From Bermanella sp047628755 (GTDB lineage: Bacteria; Pseudomonadota; Gammaproteobacteria; Pseudomonadales; Oceanobacteraceae), in assembly GCA_047628755.1 (NCBI GenBank), contig JBLHVV010000100.1, forward strand, positions 1 to 11,720: a stretch of 11,720 nt of DNA, in the 5' to 3' direction. Shown here piece after piece: positions 1-6,702 of this stretch (the stretch's first letter is position 1; each line of letters starts with the position of its first letter). The position numbers and the translations under genes were made by a program. The notes under the pieces are model-generated. The model saw nothing but the letters and a program-made list of their open reading frames with translations, ran no database searches and had not been told where the DNA came from.

Positions 1-481
1 GAGATGAAAAAGGTTTATCGTTACCGAGCGTGGTATCAATTATAGGCTCATCAAATGTTGCTAATGTGTTAATTTGATGGGGGGTCATACCCAGTAATAA
101 TTGCTTGCCGCCAACTTCTACTAAAATTATTTTTTCTTTAACACCCATAGGTAAAACAGACAGTGTTTTCATTGGGATACCAGAAGATGGAGCCAAACCT
201 TTAGTTCGTTTAAATAACCATGCTGCACCATAAATTAACCCTACAACTAAAGCCAATGCCAAGGTTACTTGAATTAATTGATCAGAAGTATCTGGAAGTT
301 TAGGTGAAACTATTTTTTGTGACGGAACCAGGGTCGAAGCAAGTGTTAAGGGCAATTGCTCAGTAGCAACAACACTAGGTGTCACATCGTTTGAAACTTC
401 TGAATTATCAGCTTCAGAAGATAATTCACTAAAAGAATCACTAGAGATATCAGCTGTAGCCAGCGTAGAAACCCAATACAT
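1..481 (-). CDS. fliO: FliO, flagellar export apparatus membrane protein (3' end outside window)
   Basis: FliO is a bitopic inner-membrane protein that helps assemble the FliP/FliQ/FliR core of the flagellar type III export gate. About 160 residues are visible and no stop is reached before the left edge. After a weakly hydrophobic N-terminus comes a Ser/Thr/Glu-rich periplasmic-type stretch (about 11-65), one membrane helix (about 70-90, LALALVVGLIYGAAWLF), a basic KRTK just after it, and the conserved cytoplasmic segment LSVLPMGVKEKIILVEVGG followed by KQLLLGMTP. The ATG at 481 is the first ATG/GTG/TTG in this frame after fliN; AAGAG lies about 8 nt upstream as a modest ribosome site. The frame stays open further upstream and would add basic residues that look like the start of a signal peptide, but without a usual start codon. 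It lies 46 nt after fliN, in the fliL operon. Confidence 0.9.
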   Translation of the reverse strand, partial: MYWVSTLATADISSDSFSELSSEADNSEVSNDVTPSVVATEQLPLTLASTLVPSQKIVSPKLPDTSDQLIQVTLALALVVGLIYGAAWLFKRTKGLAPSSGIPMKTLSVLPMGVKEKIILVEVGGKQLLLGMTPHQINTLATFDEPIIDTTLGNDKPFSS

Positions 482-527
482 GGAAATTACTCTTATTGTT
501 ATTTTATAAAACTTTATTAGTTTTGCT

Positions 528-1031
528 TTATTTAAGCTTTTGAATTCGTTCTGATTGGCTAATAACATCAGTTAAACGAATACCAAATTTATCGTTAACC
601 ATTACTACTTCTCCATGAGCGATTAAAGTTCCGTTAACCAATACATCTAAAGGCTCACCAGCAAGCCTATCCAGCTCAATCACTGACCCTTGATTTAACT
701 GCAATAAGTTTCGTATGGGTATTTGTGTATTACCTACTTCCATAGATATTGAGACCGGAATATCTAGAATCACATCTAATTCAGGTGTAGTCACCTCAGA
801 TGCAGGCTCTTTTTCCACCCCTTCGAAAGACTCCATTGGTGCTGCCTGAACCTCATCTTCTGTCTCATCAGAGTCACCGTCTCCAGACTCCTCCATAGCA
901 GCAGCCCATTCATCTGCCAGGTCTTCTCCTTCTTCAGTAGCCTCCTGTGCGCCAGCTGCAACCTCATCGGCTAGTGAATCAACGTCAAGTGTTGATGTAT
1001 CTTTTTCAGGTGTTTGATCGTCATCGCTCAT
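528..1031 (-). CDS. fliN: FliN, flagellar motor switch / C-ring protein
   Basis: FliN forms the lower part of the cytoplasmic C-ring with FliM and docks FliH during export. The 167-residue protein has a long, very acidic N-terminal half (about 1-80) containing the DLADEWAAAMEES motif seen in Pseudomonas-type FliN. A C-terminal SpoA/surface-presentation domain follows (about 86-160), with LDVILDIPVSISMEVG and the ending KFGIRLTDVIS. This is longer than the roughly 137-residue enteric protein, and the extra length is all in the acidic extension, which is usual in this part of the Gammaproteobacteria. The ATG at 1031 overlaps the fliM stop in an ATGA junction, which indicates translational coupling and supports this start. 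Confidence 0.96.
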   Translation of the reverse strand: MSDDDQTPEKDTSTLDVDSLADEVAAGAQEATEEGEDLADEWAAAMEESGDGDSDETEDEVQAAPMESFEGVEKEPASEVTTPELDVILDIPVSISMEVGNTQIPIRNLLQLNQGSVIELDRLAGEPLDVLVNGTLIAHGEVVMVNDKFGIRLTDVISQSERIQKLK

Positions 1032-2023
1032 ACTGGCATTCCGTCATTACTTTTGGGGCCAAATTTTCGTTTAATTGGCTCTTTTATTTTTATAGCTAAG
1101 TTTTCATTTGAAAGACCTAACTGTCCGCGAAAGATTGGCGTTCCATTGGCTTGTAAAATAAAATCTTCAGGCATTTCAATTGGAATGACGTCTCCGGCCT
1201 TAAATGCAGCAACTTCACGTAAAGATATTTCTCTCTGAACAATGGTCCCATGTATTGGAACTTTGGCACTTTGTATATCTTCCTGCAAGGATAGTACCCA
1301 ACGCTCATCAATATCGTCTATATCACTTTGGACACCTGCATCTAGTACTTCTCGAATCGGTTCAATCATGGAATATGGCATCGCCACGTGTAGATCGCCG
1401 CCACCGCCGTCAAGCTCAATATGGAATGAACTGACTACAACAACTTCACTTGGGCTGACTATATTGGCCATAGCAGGGTTTACTTCTGAGCCATAGTATT
1501 CAAAGTCTAAATCCAGAACTGCATGCCATGCTTCCTTCATATCTTTAAATACTTGAGCTAAAATTAACTGTACAACACGAAGTTCAGTTGGAGTAAATTC
1601 ACGACCTTCAATTTTTGCATGACGGCCATCTCCACCAAAAAAGTTATCTACGAGTTTAAATACAAGTTTCGCATCAAGAATAAATAATGAGGTACCACGC
1701 AAAGGTCTCGCTTTTACCAAATTCAATGATGTTGGCACATACAGTGTGTGAATATATTCACCAAACTTCATTATTTGAATACCGCCACTGGCGACATCGG
1801 CACTTCTTCTTAAAAAATTAAACATACTGATTCGAGTATATCGAGCAAAACGTTCGTTAATCATCTCTAAGGTGGGCATGCGTCCACGAACAATTCGGTC
1901 TTGGCTGGATAAATCGTAAGGCTTTACGCCTTCAGCATCGGCTGGATCCTCTTCGTCAATGTCACCATCATCTACCCCATGTAATAGGGCGTCAATTTCG
2001 TCTTGGCTTAGTAAATCTTGCAC
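1028..2023 (-). CDS. fliM: FliM, flagellar motor switch protein
   Basis: FliM is the C-ring protein that binds phosphorylated CheY and switches rotation direction. The 331-residue protein has the N-terminal CheY-binding peptide LLSQDEIDALLHG (4-16), an acidic linker, the middle domain with a GGDG turn (130-133) that contacts FliG, and a C-terminal SpoA domain (about 255-318) that pairs with FliN. The start codon is GTG, not ATG: CAC at 2021-2023 on the plus strand. It is preceded by AAGG about 8 nt upstream, and it is the only start that keeps the CheY-binding peptide at the extreme N-terminus. The gene lies 28 nt after fliL and overlaps fliN by 4 nt. With the intact CheY-binding peptide this motor should be controlled by a functional CheY, probably encoded elsewhere. 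Confidence 0.97.
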   Translation of the reverse strand: MQDLLSQDEIDALLHGVDDGDIDEEDPADAEGVKPYDLSSQDRIVRGRMPTLEMINERFARYTRISMFNFLRRSADVASGGIQIMKFGEYIHTLYVPTSLNLVKARPLRGTSLFILDAKLVFKLVDNFFGGDGRHAKIEGREFTPTELRVVQLILAQVFKDMKEAWHAVLDLDFEYYGSEVNPAMANIVSPSEVVVVSSFHIELDGGGGDLHVAMPYSMIEPIREVLDAGVQSDIDDIDERWVLSLQEDIQSAKVPIHGTIVQREISLREVAAFKAGDVIPIEMPEDFILQANGTPIFRGQLGLSNENLAIKIKEPIKRKFGPKSNDGMPV

Positions 2024-2051
2024 TGTTACAGCCTTAATTATTAATAATTTA

Positions 2052-2606
2052 TTATTGCATCACATAATTTGTAAACAGTATTTGTTCAACTCCGGTAGTG
2101 ATACCTGTTTCTTGTTCCACTAGCCTTTGGACTTCTTCTGTCACTAACTGCCTTACTGATGCTCGGCCTTCCGCAGAGCGCAAATATTCAAATGGTTGCT
2201 GACTTAGTAAAGATATAATTGAGCTTCTTATCATTGGACTGTGTATTTCTAAAGCGTCCGCAATAGACGGATCTCGTGTCATTGCTTCCATGTATACCTG
2301 CAAATACCTCTGGCGTGGCCCCACTTGATAATTGACGATAAATTCTGGCTTTAATTTTATGTATATTGCGGGTGCTTTTGAAACGGGTTCTTCTTCAACC
2401 AATTCGCCTTCTACTGTTTCGCCTTCTACTGTTTCGCTCTCTGCCGAAACCTCTTCGATTGAATTATCACCGCCTAGTAACAATATGGCAGCTCCCACTC
2501 CACCACCCACTAGAATTAAAACAGCTACAATAATAATGATCAGTTTTCTTTTACTTTTTGGTGGTTCTTCTACAGCGTCAAGTTGCAGTTCTTTTTCTTT
2601 AGCCAT
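2052..2606 (-). CDS. fliL: FliL, flagellar basal body-associated protein
   Basis: FliL is a single-pass inner-membrane protein that surrounds or supports the MotA/MotB stator. The 184-residue protein has a short charged cytoplasmic N-terminus ending KSKRK, one membrane helix (about 22-45), an acidic linker (about 51-73) and a periplasmic FliL domain with YIKLKPEFIVNY and RYLQVYMEAM, ending YVMQ. The ATG at 2606 follows the strong ribosome site AAGAAGGTGA by 4 nt, which fixes the start. It is the first gene of the fliL-fliM-fliN-fliO operon: a sigma54-type promoter lies just upstream, and fliK before it is closed by a terminator. The linker carries a duplicated ETVEG motif encoded by a 15-bp tandem repeat. 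Confidence 0.95.
   Translation of the reverse strand: MAKEKELQLDAVEEPPKSKRKLIIIIVAVLILVGGGVGAAILLLGGDNSIEEVSAESETVEGETVEGELVEEEPVSKAPAIYIKLKPEFIVNYQVGPRQRYLQVYMEAMTRDPSIADALEIHSPMIRSSIISLLSQQPFEYLRSAEGRASVRQLVTEEVQRLVEQETGITTGVEQILFTNYVMQ
2406..2435 (-). repeat. 15-bp tandem duplication within fliL
   Basis: The unit GCCTTCTACTGTTTC (plus strand) occurs twice head to tail, and flanking bases partly continue it on both sides. It encodes ETVEG-ETVEG in the periplasmic linker of FliL, followed by a diverged ELVEE copy. The unit is a multiple of three, so copy-number change would lengthen or shorten the linker without breaking the frame. Confidence 0.85.
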
Positions 2607-2635
2607 TTTTCACCTTCTTATATAATTATGAGTTG

Positions 2636-2651
2636 TGCAATCGTTATGCCA
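2636..2651 (-). promoter_or_regulatory. Sigma54 (-24/-12) promoter for fliLMNO
   Basis: The minus strand reads TGGCATAACGATTGCA, which fits the sigma54 consensus TGGCAYRNNNNTTGCW at every specified base and has the correct GG-to-GC spacing. Transcription would start near 2625, giving a leader of about 19 nt that contains the strong fliL ribosome site. RpoN dependence with a FleQ/FlrA-type activator is established for the fliL operon in polar-flagellated relatives. A terminator lies upstream, so this promoter probably drives the operon independently of fliK. Confidence 0.85.
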
Positions 2652-2707
2652 CTGAGTTTGGGTGTACGTCAATTTTTTAAAATATTTTATAAAACGTTGA
2701 TGTCACC

Positions 2708-2724
2708 TGACTTAAGTGTAGTCA
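2708..2724. promoter_or_regulatory. Inverted repeat upstream of fliL promoter, candidate activator site
   Basis: TGACT-N7-AGTCA is a perfect interrupted palindrome about 57-73 bp upstream of the -24 element, a usual distance for a sigma54 enhancer-binding protein. Between it and the promoter lies a very AT-rich stretch (about 2669-2695) that could help bending. I cannot match it to a specific activator; its half-sites face the other way from the GTCA...TGAC form I associate with FleQ. Confidence 0.3.
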
Positions 2725-2762
2725 AATTCATTAATTTAGAAGGATTACAATATTTTTAGGGC

Positions 2763-2790
2763 AAAAAAAACCGTCAGTAATATGACGGCT
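2763..2790 (-). terminator. Rho-independent terminator after fliK
   Basis: On the minus strand CCGTCA-TATTAC-TGACGG forms a perfect 6-bp stem, extendable by an A-U and a G-U pair at the base, followed directly by eight T residues. It lies about 70 nt beyond the fliK stop and separates fliK from the fliL promoter. Confidence 0.88.
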
Positions 2791-2832
2791 CTTGCTTTGT
2801 ATAGATAGAATTAATTGGCACTAAACTTTATA

Positions 2833-2853
2833 TTATAAGGCTGCTGCCTATAA
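2833..2853 (-). other. Hairpin just after the fliK stop codon
   Basis: Arms TTATA/TATAA and GGC/GCC with one bulged base enclose a 4-nt loop, 7 nt beyond the fliK stop. No T-run follows on the minus strand, so it is not itself a classical terminator. It could protect the fliK mRNA 3' end or pause polymerase ahead of the real terminator. Function is inferred only from position. Confidence 0.4.
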
Positions 2854-2859
2854 ACATAG

Positions 2860-4245
2860 CTAAGCAAAGTCATCGACAAGGGAATCTGAACGAACCATAT
2901 TACCAACCGTTTCTTCCATCATGTCATCTTCAGCCCAATCGCCAGCAGCCTCATTATTTGATTCACCAGAACCACCTTCACCTCCAGCTTGCTGTTGTTG
3001 ATCGGAAACATTTACATCTGTTAATTCAACACCCTGTTGTTCTAACATTTCTCGTAATCTGGGAGACTGAGCTTCTAATGCGTCACGGACAGTTGGATGT
3101 CCACTTGTAAAAGACACACTAACCTGATCTTGCTGAAATTTTATTTTTATCTCAAGTGAGCCAAGTTCAGGGGGATCCAATTGAATTCTGGCTGTTTGTA
3201 AATTTTCAGTGTTCATAATGCCGATACGCTGAGCAATTTGCTCAGTGAATTTTGGACTGCTTGGTGGCACATCAATTTTTGGCTGACCGGCTAATACTTT
3301 ATCGGCGGTGGCGTTTGCTGGACTTTCTAGTCGTGAAGCCGCAGCCTGAATTTCTTTAGTCGCTTGCTGTGCCAAGCCTTCAATTCCATCTAAACCTTCT
3401 GCCATTTGAGGCAGTATGGCATCGGTTAATGGCGTAGTTTGTGTATTAGAAGGTGACGTTATTGTTTCTTGTGGAGCTAATGTGATTGGCTTTTCATGTA
3501 TATTTATTGGCTCTTTAGAAAATAATGATTCATCCACTTTAAAACCATTACTCAGTTCAGGCTCATCCGTTAAGACGTTACCTGTAAGAACATCTTTACC
3601 GCTGGTTAACGCAAACTGGCTTAAAGTAGGTTGTATAGCTTTGGCAATTTCAGTCTGCATCAACGGCAGTCCTGTTTCTGTCATTAGCGGAGCAGCAGGC
3701 TGACCCTCTAATCTAAGTGCATAAGGACTTAAGACACCTGCTTGATCAGTTTGTATCTGTAATTGTGCAATACGCTGCGATTCTATTTGATCCAAAGCTG
3801 GATTATTTGATATGGCATCGCCTTCAGTGGCTTGTTTCATAGATCTTTGCATAGCAGCCATACTCCATGGAGCAACCACAGGCATTTCAACAGAGATTAC
3901 CTGTTGATTAATAGTTGAAATATCTGGATGAATACCTATTTGAATATCTGTTTCTAGATTATCGTCCAGAGTCGACTCCTGGCCATTAGATAAAGCGGAA
4001 ACTTGTTGCCCTAAAGACGGGTCAGTCGATGCCGCTTGCTGCTGCAAAGTATCCCAAAAAGAGACCTGCACTTGATCATCATTAGTCAAATTAGAAGCCA
4101 ATGTATCGGCTGACAATGCGGCATTTGGATTTGCATCAGTTGGTTGCGAAGCCAGTGATGACGCAGGCTTAGACGATGCTAATGCACCTAAAGATGGAAG
4201 CGAAGGAGTTGCATTTGATGTAGCTAAAAAGGGAAGTGCAGACAT
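2860..4245 (-). CDS. fliK: FliK, flagellar hook-length control protein
   Basis: FliK is an exported ruler that measures the hook and switches export specificity by acting on FlhB. The 461-residue protein has the usual low-complexity N-terminal and middle part (Ser/Ala/Gln/Thr-rich, about 1-330). The conserved C-terminal Flg_hook domain follows (about 335-425), with TARIQLDPPELGSLEIKIKF, VSVSFTSGHPTVRDALEAQ and LREMLEQQGVELTDVNV. A Gln/Gly/Asn-rich acidic tail ends the protein. The ATG at 4245 is preceded by TAGGT about 5 nt upstream and lies about 36 nt after the predicted sigma54 transcription start. It is followed by a hairpin and a rho-independent terminator, so it may be a single-gene transcript, with any read-through arriving from the Hpt gene 73 nt upstream. 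Confidence 0.95.
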   Translation of the reverse strand: MSALPFLATSNATPSLPSLGALASSKPASSLASQPTDANPNAALSADTLASNLTNDDQVQVSFWDTLQQQAASTDPSLGQQVSALSNGQESTLDDNLETDIQIGIHPDISTINQQVISVEMPVVAPWSMAAMQRSMKQATEGDAISNNPALDQIESQRIAQLQIQTDQAGVLSPYALRLEGQPAAPLMTETGLPLMQTEIAKAIQPTLSQFALTSGKDVLTGNVLTDEPELSNGFKVDESLFSKEPINIHEKPITLAPQETITSPSNTQTTPLTDAILPQMAEGLDGIEGLAQQATKEIQAAASRLESPANATADKVLAGQPKIDVPPSSPKFTEQIAQRIGIMNTENLQTARIQLDPPELGSLEIKIKFQQDQVSVSFTSGHPTVRDALEAQSPRLREMLEQQGVELTDVNVSDQQQQAGGEGGSGESNNEAAGDWAEDDMMEETVGNMVRSDSLVDDFA

Positions 4246-4292
4246 ATTATACCTATCACATATAAACTATTTAATTTCTATAAATAGACAAT

Positions 4293-4308
4293 TGCAATGA
4301 GCAGGCCA
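4293..4308 (-). promoter_or_regulatory. Sigma54 (-24/-12) promoter for fliK
   Basis: The minus strand reads TGGCCTGCTCATTGCA. It differs from TGGCAYRNNNNTTGCW at one specified position (C for A at position 5) and keeps the invariant GG and GC with correct spacing. The predicted start is near 4282, about 36 nt ahead of the fliK ATG. It lies wholly in the 73-bp gap between the Hpt gene and fliK, so fliK can be expressed apart from the signalling genes upstream. Confidence 0.8.
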
Positions 4309-4318
4309 ACATCGAAAC

Positions 4319-4657
4319 TCACAGGGTATGAACTGATTCTAATGCTACTTTTACATTCTCAAACTCGGACATAGCTTGTAGCCGCAGTGTCTCCATAGAA
4401 GATAGATCTTTGATGCGACTTGAGTCCTCAATTTGCTTAAAAATTAACGCTAAGTCTTCAGCACAAATGTTCAAACTGGACCCTTTTAAACTATGGGCCA
4501 ACATACAAATTGCTTGATCGTCATAATTTTTAACTTCTTGTTTTAATAACTTTAACTTTTCCTCACTATCTTGGATATAGATAGCTACTAAATCATCAAA
4601 AGCGTCTTCCATCATCTCTTTTAACTCCTGAACTTGAGTAATATTCAGTGTAGTCAT
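4319..4657 (-). CDS. hptB: Hpt phosphotransfer protein, HptB-like
   Basis: A 112-residue stand-alone histidine phosphotransfer domain. The conserved motif AHSLKGSS carries the phospho-accepting His55 and sits in a four-helix-bundle-like sequence. In Pseudomonas aeruginosa, HptB receives phosphate from hybrid sensor kinases and passes it to the receiver domain of HsbR. Here the gene begins 3 nt after the HsbR-like gene, so the two are almost certainly co-transcribed and likely partners; GAGG about 11 nt before the ATG is a distant ribosome site. The gene order hsbA-hsbR-hptB supports the name, but the sequence alone only shows an Hpt domain. Unlike the CheA fragment at 7545-8285, its catalytic histidine is intact. 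Fold, motif and neighbours are seen; partners are inferred. Confidence 0.85.
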   Translation of the reverse strand: MTTLNITQVQELKEMMEDAFDDLVAIYIQDSEEKLKLLKQEVKNYDDQAICMLAHSLKGSSLNICAEDLALIFKQIEDSSRIKDLSSMETLRLQAMSEFENVKVALESVHTL

Positions 4658-4660
4658 TAT

Positions 4661-6373
4661 TTATTCAGCCTCATCTGCTTGCCAGTTCAAGACTACTTCA
4701 ACTGTATTACCATTGCCAGAGTATTTGAGGCTTTCACTCATACTCTTGATAAGAGGTATTCCTCGGCCGCAATAGGCATTAGTTTCAAAATTTGCATTTT
4801 GAATCGCTTCGTAATCGAAGCCTTTGCCAGTATCTATTACTTTAATCGTTAACCTGCCGCCTGATTCAAGAGGTATATGATCAAAAATGAAACAGACTGA
4901 GTGGTTACCTATAACATTCATGCGTTCTGAACGAAGTTGATAATATTTAGCAAAGCCTTCTGTGGTGGATTTAAGGTCAGAACTTAAACCCAATACCCCA
5001 TGTTCAAAAGCATTACTAAAAAGCTCCGACATAAGGGTATACAGCTGGCCGCTTAGCCTTCGCAATGATGGAACATCGTTTAATATATTCAACATTACCG
5101 GTAATGGATTAAAACTTTTTAAAGTGTCAGCTCTAAGGGTATACTCCATTTTCCAATCTGTTGGCCCATGTATAGCCCCACCGGAAAGATCAATATCGAC
5201 CTGTTCTAATTCTGACTCTTCTACCATGCTGACTTCCAGCATTGTGGTGTCATCATCTTTACCACTTTCACCGGTAAAATCGTTAACCTTTTCAACGATT
5301 TCATCAAATAAATAATCTCTATTGCTATTACTATAGAAGATATCCTTTAGTCTACCTTCGCCAAATAAATCTCCGTCGTCATTTCTTGACTCTATTATTC
5401 CGTCAGACCACATATAGAACTTATCGCCCACATCAAATGCTATATTTTGGGTAGTTGCATCAAATGCTTGGCTAGACAACACACCAAGTGGTAAGTGGGT
5501 TGAGGCTATATGCTCTATTTCATTTTGATCTTTTTTTAGTACATAATAATCAGGTAAACCGCCCATCCAAACTTCAATAGTTTTTTTTCTGAAGCTTAAG
5601 TTCGCCATACAAGCACAACAAAAATAACCTATGGGTAATATTGTTTTTAACTTACTATTAATTTCTCTTAGAATATCTTCCATCAAGAAACCTTTGGCTG
5701 TCATACCATAAAATATCTCTGCTAAAGGCATAGCTCCAATGGCAGCGGGCAAGCCATGTCCAGTAAAATCACCTAACAGTATATGCACACTGCCAGTTGG
5801 TCTTCGAGCAGCCAATAGTACATCACCATTAAATACAGAGAATGGGGATAGTAAGTATTTTAGATTTGGTAAATCTAGACAGCCACTGTGTGCAACATTA
5901 TCGTAAACAGCTTTGGCTACTTGCTGTTCGTTGAGTAAATGTTCCGCATTCTTACTGATTACATTTTTTTGTTGCTGTAAAATATTATGCATACTTAACA
6001 TGCGGCTAAATGCGTTAATCTTTGCGGTTAGAATAATAGGGTTGTAAGGTTTCGAAAGAAAGTCATCGCCGCCACTTTCTAGACACTTAGCTAGGTCACT
6101 GGCATCCTGTAATGAAGTAAGGAATATAATGGGTACCATGTCTTCACCTGCAATCCTTTTAATTTCAATTGCAGCTTCTTGGCCATTCATATTTGGCATC
6201 ATTACATCAAGTAAAATGATGTCTGGTTTTTCTTCGGTAAACTGAGAAATAGCTTCTAAGCCATCTGACGCTGATAATACAACGTGACCCATTTTTTTAA
6301 CGATAGCAGTCAAGATCATACGATCAGACAAATTGTCGTCAGCAATGAGAATTTTGTAGCTAGAACCTTCCAT
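4661..6373 (-). CDS. hsbR: HsbR-like response regulator with PP2C phosphatase and anti-sigma-type serine kinase domains
   Basis: A 570-residue three-part switch protein. Residues 5-120 are a receiver with acidic pair D12/D13, phospho-acceptor D56 (LLDVMMP), T86 and K108. Residues about 178-385 are a SpoIIE/PP2C Ser/Thr phosphatase with metal-binding motifs GDFTGHG (201-207), WSDGIIE (D324) and DDDT (373-376). Residues about 430-565 are a GHKL ATPase of the RsbW/SpoIIAB kinase type, with N-box SELFSNAFEHG, G1 DTGKG and G2 CGRG. All catalytic motifs look intact, so it could both phosphorylate and dephosphorylate the STAS protein encoded just upstream, as HsbR does to HsbA in Pseudomonas. Start: I chose the ATG at 6373, 29 nt after the STAS stop, with ACAGG upstream. 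A TTG at 6400 would add nine atypical residues and has no ribosome site. Confidence 0.92.
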   Translation of the reverse strand: MEGSSYKILIADDNLSDRMILTAIVKKMGHVVLSASDGLEAISQFTEEKPDIILLDVMMPNMNGQEAAIEIKRIAGEDMVPIIFLTSLQDASDLAKCLESGGDDFLSKPYNPIILTAKINAFSRMLSMHNILQQQKNVISKNAEHLLNEQQVAKAVYDNVAHSGCLDLPNLKYLLSPFSVFNGDVLLAARRPTGSVHILLGDFTGHGLPAAIGAMPLAEIFYGMTAKGFLMEDILREINSKLKTILPIGYFCCACMANLSFRKKTIEVWMGGLPDYYVLKKDQNEIEHIASTHLPLGVLSSQAFDATTQNIAFDVGDKFYMWSDGIIESRNDDGDLFGEGRLKDIFYSNSNRDYLFDEIVEKVNDFTGESGKDDDTTMLEVSMVEESELEQVDIDLSGGAIHGPTDWKMEYTLRADTLKSFNPLPVMLNILNDVPSLRRLSGQLYTLMSELFSNAFEHGVLGLSSDLKSTTEGFAKYYQLRSERMNVIGNHSVCFIFDHIPLESGGRLTIKVIDTGKGFDYEAIQNANFETNAYCGRGIPLIKSMSESLKYSGNGNTVEVVLNWQADEAE

Positions 6374-6402
6374 GGGGCTATGCCTGTTGTGATATTGCAA
6401 TG

Positions 6403-6702
6403 TTAGTCAATTGTGAATAACTGCTCAAAATTTGAAATCGTTAAAATTTTTCTAACATCTGGATTGCACTTGGTAATTTTAACATTAGCACTATCACCGC
6501 CTGCGTGATCCCTAAGCAATAACAACATTCCTAGAGCCGAACTGTCTAAATAACTAGCTTTGGACATATTAATCACGTAACTATTGATATTAGTATCGGC
6601 TTTTTCATAAGCATCGCGAAATTCTTGATGGGCACTAAAATCAAAACGCCCCTCTATATTGACGATTAATTCATTACCATTGTTTGTTGAGTTTACTGAC
6701 AT
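6403..6702 (-). CDS. hsbA: HsbA-like STAS anti-sigma factor antagonist
   Basis: A 99-residue single STAS domain of the SpoIIAA/RsbV family. The motif YLDSSALGML carries the phosphorylatable serine (S54 or S55, just after D53), and IEGRFDFSAH is the usual first strand-loop. In Pseudomonas, HsbA is phosphorylated and dephosphorylated by HsbR; the unphosphorylated form binds the anti-sigma28 factor FlgM, and the phosphorylated form engages a diguanylate cyclase. Here it lies first in a three-gene unit with the HsbR-like and Hpt genes, inside the flagellar cluster. The ATG at 6702 has AGAGGT 4 nt upstream. The 120 bp before it are AT-rich (about 28% GC) and could hold a promoter, but I see no sigma54 or sigma28 site I would call. 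Confidence 0.88.
   Translation of the reverse strand: MSVNSTNNGNELIVNIEGRFDFSAHQEFRDAYEKADTNINSYVINMSKASYLDSSALGMLLLLRDHAGGDSANVKITKCNPDVRKILTISNFEQLFTID

Noticed and set aside
1014..1496. Plus-strand open frames opposite fliM, and similar ones opposite fliL, fliK, the HsbR-like gene and fliH
   Set aside because: They are antisense shadows of well-supported minus-strand genes and have no recognisable products.
6374..6400. TTG start for the HsbR-like gene adding nine residues
   Set aside because: No ribosome site, atypical N-terminus for a receiver, and a better ATG with ACAGG upstream lies at 6373.
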